Below, in pieces: positions 1-5,014 of a DNA stretch of 5,972 nt (the stretch's first letter is position 1; every line of letters begins with the position of its first letter). This DNA comes from Methanosarcinales archaeon (GTDB lineage: Archaea; Halobacteriota; Methanosarcinia; Methanosarcinales; Methanocomedenaceae). A program made the translations under genes and the position numbers. The notes beneath the pieces were generated by a model, which was not told where the DNA came from, did not search any database, and was given only the letters and a program-made list of their open reading frames with translations. Where the stretch lies: assembly GCA_030666885.1 (NCBI GenBank), contig DAOUWY010000131.1, positions 1 to 5,972 of the forward strand. Direction: 5' to 3'.

Positions 1-363
1 ATGGAACTGTATGAAGAAAAAGGATGTTTCCACAGTGTATGGACTGTGAAACCCCCATTCATCTCTACTATCTGCAATTGTGACAACAAAGTATGTCACG
101 GCATAGAAGGATTGGATCTGGGAATTAGTTCAGCATTGCATAAGGGACACAAAAAAGCTTCAACTGACCCGTATAAATGCAATGGATGTGGTTTATGCAT
201 ATCAGTATGTCCCTTCAGTGCAAGATATGAAAAGGACGGTCTGGTTGTGGCTGATATCCAGGCCTGCTTCGGCTGCGGGCTGTGCAGGCACGAGTGTCCG
301 CAAGGTGCCATATCTATGAAAAATGATTCCCAGGATTTTCGGCATCAGGATATGGATATTTAA
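1..363 (+). CDS. Ferredoxin-type protein with two [4Fe-4S] motifs, C-terminal part (probably 5'-truncated by the window)
   Basis: The visible 120 residues end in a bacterial-type 2x[4Fe-4S] domain. The first motif is C60-x2-C63-x2-C66-x3-C70-P and the second is C89-x2-C92-x2-C95-x3-C99-P. N-terminal to it is a segment with a CNCDNKVC motif (C25, C27, C32), preceded by the block EEKGCFHSVWT. I recall this arrangement from the C-terminal half of longer cytosolic 4Fe-4S proteins in anaerobes, so the ATG at base 1 is probably an internal methionine and the true N-terminus lies upstream. No start signal can be judged because there is no upstream sequence. The likely role is electron transfer; partner and pathway cannot be read from the sequence. 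The last dozen residues are polar and look unconserved. The next gene is convergent, so there is no downstream operon partner. Confidence 0.75.
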   Translation: MELYEEKGCFHSVWTVKPPFISTICNCDNKVCHGIEGLDLGISSALHKGHKKASTDPYKCNGCGLCISVCPFSARYEKDGLVVADIQACFGCGLCRHECPQGAISMKNDSQDFRHQDMDI

Positions 364-648
364 TGGATCGATAATATGTGGATATAGAATACGCTACGAC
401 TAAAATTATTAGCAGGCCCGTGAATATCCAGATGACCGGGACAATCTGAAAACCGAGACTTTTTATTATTTCCAGTACTTCCGATTCCAGGGAGTTCCGA
501 ATACAAGAAGTCAAATGTTGCGCCGGCACACCCAACCGCAGCAGAGCTTCGGGGTATACCAATTGAGATCAACTTATCGATTTCAGATGCGAGAGAAGGA
601 AATGCGTTTATACTTTCCTATACGTTGAAAAAAAAAGAAAACCGCCCC
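364..648. other. Intergenic stretch between convergent genes
   Basis: About 285 bases lie between the ferredoxin-type gene (plus strand) and the IscA-like gene (minus strand). The only element I can support is the A-run near its right end, which acts as a poly-U terminator for the minus-strand gene. A minus-strand frame (562 down to 314) starting with TTG encodes 82 residues with one hydrophobic stretch. It has no ATG and no SD site and overlaps the end of the ferredoxin-type gene, so it is not called as a gene here. No tRNA-like or strong hairpin structure was seen. Confidence 0.6.
627..648 (-). terminator. Poly-U terminator of the IscA-like gene
   Basis: Directly after the TAA stop of the IscA-like gene, the minus strand reads a GC-rich AGGGGCGG followed by TTTTC and nine consecutive T residues (positions 641 down to 628). 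Archaeal RNA polymerase terminates at U-runs, often without a hairpin, so this is a strong intrinsic terminator candidate at the 3' end of the minus-strand unit. Confidence 0.65.
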
Positions 649-963
649 TTAGCAGGAGCAGCATGATCCGCACTGTGGTGCATTGAGATCCTTGATAATG
701 AACCCTTTTCCTGCTTCATCATCTATAAAATCAATCTCTGCACCATCAAGTGATTCCTGGATGCTGGATGCTATAAGAATCCTTACACCATTACTGGTAA
801 GTTCAACATCTTCCTCATTCTTGGTATCATCCAGTGACATTCCATACTTAGTACCACTGCAACCAATGCCAGCCATATAAATACGCAATGCATGGTCCTG
901 CTTGTTTTCCTGTTCCAGGAGATTTTTCAGCTCTTCTGCTGCTAATTCTGTTATCATTACCAT
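649..963 (-). CDS. IscA/HesB-type iron-sulfur cluster assembly protein
   Basis: This 104-residue protein has the size and layout of A-type Fe-S carrier proteins (IscA/SufA/ErpA/HesB), cytosolic factors that bind iron or a nascent cluster and pass it to apoproteins. The opening ITELAAEELKNLLEQ matches the family's first helix. C35 in GIGCSGTKYGMSLDD is the conserved first ligand, and the C-terminus carries the other ligands. The tail is unusual: CGSCCSC (C98, C101, C102, C104) instead of the usual CGCG-x-SF, giving four cysteines in seven residues. The ATG at 963 is followed by another at 957 (Met3). An SD-like GTGAT (971-967) lies 3 nt before the first and 9 nt before the second, so translation probably begins at 957 (102 residues). 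It is separated by 172 bp from the upstream Cas4-like gene and has its own promoter and terminator. Supply of clusters to CfbC/CfbD is conceivable but unproven. Confidence 0.85.
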   Translation of the reverse strand: MVMITELAAEELKNLLEQENKQDHALRIYMAGIGCSGTKYGMSLDDTKNEEDVELTSNGVRILIASSIQESLDGAEIDFIDDEAGKGFIIKDLNAPQCGSCCSC

Positions 964-998
964 TGTATCACTTTTGCTTATTTATTATTTAAAATTTC

Positions 999-1010
999 AC
1001 AATATAAAAA
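999..1010 (-). promoter_or_regulatory. Probable TATA box of the IscA-like gene
   Basis: The minus strand reads TTTTTATATTGT here, close to the archaeal TATA consensus. With the usual spacing of about 25 nt, transcription would start near 975-980, leaving a short leader that still contains the GTGAT SD site at 971-967. A more proximal AT stretch (986-994) would put the start too close to the gene to keep that SD site. Confidence 0.45.
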
Positions 1011-1036
1011 TATACGATTTAAACAATATACGATTT
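1009..1036. repeat. Perfect 12-bp direct repeat upstream of the IscA-like gene
   Basis: AATATACGATTT occurs at 1009-1020 and again at 1025-1036, a 16-bp period with a 4-bp spacer. Both copies sit on the upstream side of the probable TATA box of the minus-strand IscA-like gene, the place where archaeal activators or BRE-overlapping regulators bind. I read it as a candidate operator. The surroundings are very AT-rich, so some repetition is expected, but a 12-bp perfect match containing ACG is more than AT bias alone readily gives. Confidence 0.5.
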
Positions 1037-1135
1037 GTTCGAAACCATACAAACTAAATTCGTACTTTATTCAATAAATATCTGTTGGTCAATGTTTGAA
1101 CAGCCACAATATTTCAATATTATGATTTTATATTA

Positions 1136-1924
1136 TCAAAAGAACCTGGAGGCAAGGGTTTGGGTGACCTGGCATAACTCCGCATAACTGCAGTAATCAC
1201 AGGGTGCGTCATCCGGACGATGAGGCAACCTACCATCCTTGATTTTCCTGATCCTGCCGGCAAGTACCAGTACCTTCCTACGGTCAGCCCTTTTGATCTT
1301 GGTATTGCGTACAATACCATGCCTGGCATATTCCACGGTTCCCGAGCCCACAACACAGTCATATTCTTCCTCCAGCAGGATAGAAAGGGCAGTGAGCCTT
1401 ATCCTGTCATCCTTCCATATACCTGATTCGGGGGCACGGCCGGTACGGATAATAGACAGGCCGGGAACATCATCCACCATAAGCAACCGGTCAGGGCTTC
1501 CGGACAGGCCAAACTTCTTTGAATAAAACACTGGTTCAGTATCATGGGAAGTAAGCAACTCAACCAGCCTGTCACTACCCAACCTTTCAACTGATTCCAG
1601 AATCCCGCACTTGATCCCTTCCAGGCACGACCTTACAGCTTCAACGGATTCAAAAAGCATTTCTTCATCAATGTCCCTTAGCTCCTCCCTGTAAATAGCA
1701 GTAAGCTGGTTTGCTGCAACGTCAAGGAGTTCTGACAGTGCATCATCCATGTTCCCGGATCGCACCACATCTGCATAGGACCGGGCCATTTCCCTGATCA
1801 ATAGTGACTCGACATAAGAAGGGGTAATGGTATTTCCAGGCTTGGATTCATTATAAGAATAATAGACCTGCCTGGGACATTTGAGATAATTGCTGATGTC
1901 AGATACTCTTATGTAATCTTCCAT
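1136..1924 (-). CDS. Cas4-like PD-(D/E)XK family protein with degenerate active site
   Basis: This 262-residue protein has the architecture of Cas4/RecB-type Fe-S nucleases, which in CRISPR systems trim prespacers. The N-terminal YLKCPRQVYY carries C16, and the C-terminal PCDYCSYAELC carries C242, C245 and C251. These are the four expected [4Fe-4S] ligands. Motif II is kept as GSPDRL (D145). The next motif, normally E-x-K-T-G, reads SIIRTGRAP (residues 157-164), so the catalytic Glu is I158 and the Lys is R160. The usual Q-x3-Y motif reads RLTAL (R176, L180). The protein thus seems to keep its fold and cluster but probably not normal nuclease chemistry. The start is supported by a good SD site, GAGGT (1935-1931), 6 nt before the ATG. 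No CRISPR array or other cas gene is visible. The gene diverges from cfbA and shares a promoter element with it. Function unknown; a DNA-binding or regulatory role is possible. Confidence 0.75.
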   Translation of the reverse strand: MEDYIRVSDISNYLKCPRQVYYSYNESKPGNTITPSYVESLLIREMARSYADVVRSGNMDDALSELLDVAANQLTAIYREELRDIDEEMLFESVEAVRSCLEGIKCGILESVERLGSDRLVELLTSHDTEPVFYSKKFGLSGSPDRLLMVDDVPGLSIIRTGRAPESGIWKDDRIRLTALSILLEEEYDCVVGSGTVEYARHGIVRNTKIKRADRRKVLVLAGRIRKIKDGRLPHRPDDAPCDYCSYAELCQVTQTLASRFF

Positions 1925-1930
1925 ATTCCT

Positions 1931-1935
1931 ACCTC
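1931..1935 (-). promoter_or_regulatory. Ribosome binding site of the Cas4-like gene
   Basis: The minus strand reads AGAGGTAGGAAT before the ATG. GAGGT matches the core of the archaeal SD consensus GGAGGTGATC, and the spacing to the ATG at 1924 is 6 nt. This fixes the start codon. Confidence 0.7.
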
Positions 1936-1948
1936 TTGCAAAATGATA

Positions 1949-1960
1949 AGTAAAACAGTA
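1949..1960 (-). promoter_or_regulatory. Shared 12-bp element, copy upstream of the Cas4-like gene
   Basis: Read on the minus strand this is TACTGTTTTACT, identical to the plus-strand element at 2073-2084 before cfbA. It ends 24 nt before the ATG of the Cas4-like gene and begins 13 nt downstream of that gene's TATA-like box, so it overlaps the expected transcription start. Internally it is a direct repeat, TACT-N4-TACT. Candidate operator for a regulator shared by the two divergent units. Confidence 0.5.
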
Positions 1961-1973
1961 TATGTTATCTCAT

Positions 1974-1982
1974 TATTTATAT
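1974..1982 (-). promoter_or_regulatory. Probable TATA box of the Cas4-like gene
   Basis: The minus strand reads ATATAAATA within AAAAATATAAATAATG, a good archaeal TATA box. A start about 25 nt downstream falls near 1952, giving a leader of roughly 28 nt that contains the GAGGT SD site. Confidence 0.5.
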
Positions 1983-2010
1983 TTTTGTATTGTGATTCAT
2001 TGTGCAAAAC

Positions 2011-2026
2011 TATTATATTAAATAAG
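2011..2026 (+). promoter_or_regulatory. Possible TATA box of the cfb operon
   Basis: TATTATATTAAATAAG is the most TATA-like plus-strand sequence before cfbA. It would put the start near 2040-2045 and give a leader of about 65 nt that includes the inverted repeat at 2064-2088. A weaker alternative, CTTTTTAC at 2054-2061, would start transcription inside the shared 12-bp element, mirroring the Cas4-like promoter. The sequence alone does not decide between them. Just upstream, ATTGTG occurs twice exactly 10 bp apart (1989 and 1999). Confidence 0.35.
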
Positions 2027-2063
2027 TATTAAAATAGACCACTTACAGTAACACTTTTTACAG

Positions 2064-2088
2064 AAATAGTATTACTGTTTTACTATTT
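2064..2088. promoter_or_regulatory. Inverted repeat upstream of cfbA (candidate operator or leader hairpin)
   Basis: AAATAGTA (2064-2071) and TACTATTT (2081-2088) are perfect 8-bp inverted arms around a 9-bp centre. The centre and the right arm contain the shared element at 2073-2084. A second pair, ACAGTAA (2045-2051) and TTACTGT (2072-2078), overlaps it. The position just before the start codon suits a repressor operator or, if transcribed, a weak AU-rich hairpin. The half-sites do not match the GTATGA-type NikR site I know. Confidence 0.45.
2073..2084 (+). promoter_or_regulatory. Shared 12-bp element, copy upstream of cfbA
   Basis: TACTGTTTTACT, identical to the element before the divergent Cas4-like gene and in the same orientation relative to transcription. 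It ends 25 nt before the probable cfbA start at 2110, against 24 nt at the other gene. The matching spacing argues for a common function and also favours the 2110 start. Confidence 0.5.
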
Positions 2089-2097
2089 AGCTGAACT

Positions 2098-2104
2098 GAG
2101 ATGA
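2098..2104 (+). promoter_or_regulatory. SD-like site favouring the internal cfbA start at 2110
   Basis: GAGATGA differs by one base from the GAGGTGA core and lies 5 nt before the ATG at 2110. Nothing comparable precedes the ATG at 2101, which itself lies inside this site. Confidence 0.4.
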
Positions 2105-2508
2105 AATTCATGACAGAAAAAATTGGAATACTGGCACTTGGTCACGGAAGCAGACTACCATACAATAAAGATGTTATATCCGGGGTTGCTGACCTTATAG
2201 CAGAGAAATACGAAAATACTGTCGTCAGGATAGGATTTATGAACATGGACGATCCCACAATGGATGAGGGAATAAAAGCCTTTGAAGGTACGGGAGTGAC
2301 GACCATAGTAGCCGTACCCATATTTTTAGCACACGGCGTGCATACCACCGAGGATATCCCCCAGATACTGGGCGTCAGCAGGGAGAACCGTAGTACGATA
2401 ATCCATCTTAACGACAGCGATGTGACCCTGTTCTATTCCGAGCCACTGGGTGCTGACCAGCTGATAGCTGACCTGGCATATAAGAGAGCACTGGAAGCAA
2501 TGGAATAA
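2101..2508 (+). CDS. cfbA: CfbA, sirohydrochlorin nickelochelatase (CbiX-short type)
   Basis: CfbA inserts Ni(II) into sirohydrochlorin, the first dedicated step of coenzyme F430 synthesis; the same small chelatase family can also insert Co(II) for cobamides. At 135 residues it has the size of the archaeal short CbiX enzymes, which work as homodimers. The two metal-handling histidines are clear: H15 in LGHGSR and H81 in GVHTTEDIP, matching His10 and His74 of the Archaeoglobus enzyme as I recall it. H79 is an extra nearby histidine. No His-rich loop, seen in some homologues, is present. Translation more likely begins at Met4 (base 2110), giving MTEKIGILALGHGSR as in relatives and fitting the SD-like GAGATGA. 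It is the first gene of the cfbA-cfbE-cfbD-cfbC unit, and the genomic context makes Ni/F430 the main assignment. The cytosolic product would go to CfbB, which is not encoded in this window. Confidence 0.93.
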   Translation: MKFMTEKIGILALGHGSRLPYNKDVISGVADLIAEKYENTVVRIGFMNMDDPTMDEGIKAFEGTGVTTIVAVPIFLAHGVHTTEDIPQILGVSRENRSTIIHLNDSDVTLFYSEPLGADQLIADLAYKRALEAME

Positions 2509-2517
2509 AAGTCGCAC

Positions 2518-3864
2518 ATGCTGTTCGAAAATAAAGATGTGGCTGTTATAGACCTGACCCATGGCGGTATCCCACTGGCACAACACATCGCCAGACAAGC
2601 GCGAAGCGTTACCGGTATTGACATATACGGTACCGTGGGCGGTGATATACTGTCAGGGCTTGAAAAGGGCGGCATAAAGACAGCTGATAAAATAAACACT
2701 GATATCGACCTGATAGTTGCACCGGTACACTTAAACCCGGCCCTCATGCCTGAGCGTGGCGACTGTACCGTTATCACTCACCACAGGGCAGTAGGTGAAC
2801 TCATATCAGGCACCCCGGACGGGAACATGGGGGGGAGAATTGTAGAAATAACAGGCACGCTCGCTAAGACAAGTACTGCCACACTACTGGCTGATATGGC
2901 ATCTCGCAGCATGTCGGTCCTGTCCCATACCACCCGCGGAGTGGAGCACTGGCAAAATGGTGTGCCTACAGGGGTACATCACGGCCTCAGCATCGCACCG
3001 GGCAGCATCCTTGAGGCACTGGAACATACTGCTGATATCAAGCCTGACCTGTACATATTCGAGATATCCCTCGGCGGCACCGGAGCAGCTGAATTAGGTA
3101 TCATTACCAGCCTGGATAACGAGTACACCATAGCCGGCGGCAGCAGTACATCCACCAGGGCCAAGATGCAGATGGTCAATTATGCAAAACACGGCAGTAC
3201 GCTGCTTGTAAACGCGTCTGTCGGGCAGATGGACCCACCTAATGATGTGAACATAATCACCTTCAGTGATACTTCAGGGAATGGTGACGTGTATATGAAC
3301 GAGACGCCAACCGGGATCCGGACGATCAATTGCAAATCCCTGAATGACAAAACCGTCCGGTTCATGCCATGTCCAGGTTATGACACCTCATCTTATTCCA
3401 CAGCTATGGTCTGTGCGGCCGCAGCCGCCTGTATACTGGGTGTGGGACATGAGACTATCGAATCTACACTGCTCGATTTCCAGGGAGTGCAAGGCAGGAT
3501 GAGGCAGGTGGAGCGGGCAGGCAGGAAAATGGTGGATAACTCTAATTCCGGCATGAACATCAACTCAGTAGGGCATGCACTGGAATATGCTAAAAATATT
3601 GCAAAAACCGGTAACAGGCTTGTACTTGCACTTGGCGAAGAGGCAAAGCAGGTATGCGAAGGGCTTGACCCTGGAGATGTCAGTACCTTTACAATTGAAC
3701 ACGGCAGTGATTTGGATGATATCATCCTGGTAGGCGAGAGAATGGAAGGTATAAGCGGAAATAACATCCATCATGCAGACAGTCTTGATCACGCAATGGA
3801 GATGGCAGAGTCACTGACAAAAGAAAATGATATTATAATTTCATGTATAAAATGTTTCAGATAA
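2518..3864 (+). CDS. cfbE: CfbE, Mur-ligase-like coenzyme F430 synthetase
   Basis: CfbE uses ATP to activate the propionate of 15,17(3)-seco-F430-17(3)-acid and close the six-membered carbocyclic ring, the last step to F430. The 448-residue protein has a Rossmann-like N-terminal part (AVIDLTHGG, residues 9-17), a Mur-type ATPase centre with the P-loop ITGTLAKTST (111-120) and E182 in FEISLGGTGAAELGIITSLD, the usual position of the Mur catalytic acid, and a C-terminal ligase domain opening at FQGVQGRMRQVE (321-332) followed by DNSNSGMN (340-347). The P-loop has Ala where Mur ligases have Gly (GTxAKTS against GTxGKTS); this may be a family trait. The gene begins 9 bp after the cfbA stop with only a weak SD site, so it probably depends on translational coupling to cfbA. 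It is followed 19 bp later by cfbD. Confidence 0.9.
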   Translation: MLFENKDVAVIDLTHGGIPLAQHIARQARSVTGIDIYGTVGGDILSGLEKGGIKTADKINTDIDLIVAPVHLNPALMPERGDCTVITHHRAVGELISGTPDGNMGGRIVEITGTLAKTSTATLLADMASRSMSVLSHTTRGVEHWQNGVPTGVHHGLSIAPGSILEALEHTADIKPDLYIFEISLGGTGAAELGIITSLDNEYTIAGGSSTSTRAKMQMVNYAKHGSTLLVNASVGQMDPPNDVNIITFSDTSGNGDVYMNETPTGIRTINCKSLNDKTVRFMPCPGYDTSSYSTAMVCAAAAACILGVGHETIESTLLDFQGVQGRMRQVERAGRKMVDNSNSGMNINSVGHALEYAKNIAKTGNRLVLALGEEAKQVCEGLDPGDVSTFTIEHGSDLDDIILVGERMEGISGNNIHHADSLDHAMEMAESLTKENDIIISCIKCFR

Positions 3865-3866
3865 AC

Positions 3867-3872
3867 AGGAGG
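3867..3872 (+). promoter_or_regulatory. Strong ribosome binding site of cfbD
   Basis: AGGAGG followed by AT is the best SD match in the window, with 11 nt to the ATG at 3884. It lies 2 nt after the cfbE stop and suggests that cfbD is translated efficiently and independently of cfbE. Confidence 0.7.
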
Positions 3873-3883
3873 ATAATAAAAGA

Positions 3884-5014
3884 ATGAGTCCAGCACCCAA
3901 ACCCCTTGAACCCTTGATCATGCACCCCAGACCCAGTTCTATCGTGGCAGCAATGTATACCCTGCGCGACCTTGACGTGGACGTGGTAATCCTGCACGGC
4001 CCGGCAGGGTGTAGTTTCAAACATGCCAGGCTCCTTGAAGAGGACGGCCTGCGTGTGGTCACCACTGCACTGGACGAGTCCGGTTTCGTTTTCGGAGGCC
4101 ATGATGAACTGGTAAATATACTAAAAAAGGTTATCGAGATGTTCGACCCGGAAAGTATAGGCATTGTGGGTACCTGTGCAAGTATGATCATAGGCGAAGA
4201 ACTGCATGAGGCAGTCCTGGAAGTGAACCCTGACGTCCCTGTGGTAGAAGTGGAAGTGCACGCCGGGTACCGTGAGAATACCAAAGGCGTTATCATTACA
4301 CTGGAATCAGCACTGGCTGCAGGGATTCTCAGCGAGGAAGAGTTCGAACGGCAGAAGGTACTCCTGAATGAGGCCACTGAAGTAGAGAAACGCCACGGTG
4401 CAGCCAGCAAGGAATACCTGGAACCCAGCCGCGGCGATACTAAATATACTGTGGCAAAGCGCATCATAGAATTATTAAAGGAAGATAAGAAGTGCATCAC
4501 CATCCTGAATGCCAAGAAGGAGACCGGGTACATGTTCGCAGATATCAATGCAGCAGTGAGCCAGGTGGCAAATGACCTGGGATCTGATTCAGAGATAGTT
4601 AATATGGCCAACCTTGATGAAAACCTCGGACTTGACAGGGTCAGGGCCCATGCCCGTAACATTGCCCGCGACCTGAGAGGTATGGGTGTGGAAGTGCATG
4701 AGATCATTGGCGGGCTGGACGAATATCCGGTAACCGGGGAAACCGTCAGCAAACTGATCGCAGAAAAATACCCTGGATTTGATTTTGCCGTGATAACGGG
4801 CGTACCCCATGCCATACCTATGGATCACCTGGAGGGTATGGAGATCTTCTCTGTAACCAACGGGCCCAGGCAGGTACTGCCGCTTAAGGAAATGGGGCAT
4901 GACCACGTAATGGTAGAGATCGACCTGCACCCCAAGACCCTGGGCGTCAGTAATATTGTAGAGTCTGAATTCGGGGCAACACTGCGTGAACTGGCACGGG
5001 AGGAAATGCAGTGA
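3884..5014 (+). CDS. cfbD: CfbD, NifD-like subunit of Ni-sirohydrochlorin a,c-diamide reductive cyclase
   Basis: CfbD is the catalytic, NifD-like partner of CfbC. Together they carry out the ATP-dependent six-electron reduction of Ni-sirohydrochlorin a,c-diamide with formation of the gamma-lactam ring, yielding seco-F430 acid. The 376-residue length fits this compact branch of the nitrogenase superfamily, whose members form homodimers. The N-terminal part contains HGPAGCSF with C43 and GTCAS with C98, the likely ligands of the [4Fe-4S] cluster; a third cysteine, C204, lies beyond. The GPAGC and GTCAS loops resemble the cluster-binding loops of NifD/NifE-type proteins. No second NifK-like subunit is encoded here, as expected for CfbD. 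The ATG at 3884 has a strong SD site. The TGA stop overlaps the GTG start of cfbC by 4 bp, tying production of the two components together. Confidence 0.92.
   Translation: MSPAPKPLEPLIMHPRPSSIVAAMYTLRDLDVDVVILHGPAGCSFKHARLLEEDGLRVVTTALDESGFVFGGHDELVNILKKVIEMFDPESIGIVGTCASMIIGEELHEAVLEVNPDVPVVEVEVHAGYRENTKGVIITLESALAAGILSEEEFERQKVLLNEATEVEKRHGAASKEYLEPSRGDTKYTVAKRIIELLKEDKKCITILNAKKETGYMFADINAAVSQVANDLGSDSEIVNMANLDENLGLDRVRAHARNIARDLRGMGVEVHEIIGGLDEYPVTGETVSKLIAEKYPGFDFAVITGVPHAIPMDHLEGMEIFSVTNGPRQVLPLKEMGHDHVMVEIDLHPKTLGVSNIVESEFGATLRELAREEMQ
4999..5003 (+). promoter_or_regulatory. Ribosome binding site and overlapping GTG start of cfbC
   Basis: GGAGG within the end of cfbD lies 7 nt before the GTG at 5011. 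The GTGA overlap joins the cfbC start to the cfbD stop, so terminating ribosomes can restart directly. The nearby ATG at 5006 is in the cfbD frame and is not a cfbC start. Confidence 0.75.

Noticed and set aside
1082..1126. Short inverted repeats (CTGTT/AACAG and AATATT-TC-AATATT) downstream of the Cas4-like gene as a terminator hairpin
   Set aside because: The stems are only 5-6 bp, AT-rich and not followed by a U-run on the minus strand; they are at chance level for this composition.
1399..1590. Overlapping minus-strand frame inside the Cas4-like gene, considered as evidence of a frameshift
   Set aside because: The Cas4-like reading frame is continuous from the N-terminal Cys to the C-terminal Cys cluster, so no frameshift is needed.
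1136..2100. CRISPR locus next to the Cas4-like gene
   Set aside because: No regularly spaced 25-40 bp repeats and no other cas genes are present anywhere in the window.
3841..4815. Long minus-strand frame (324 codons) opposite cfbD
   Set aside because: It is Ser/Thr/Arg-rich shadow translation of the conserved cfbD gene, with no recognisable motif and no SD site, and it lies entirely across cfbD and the end of cfbE.
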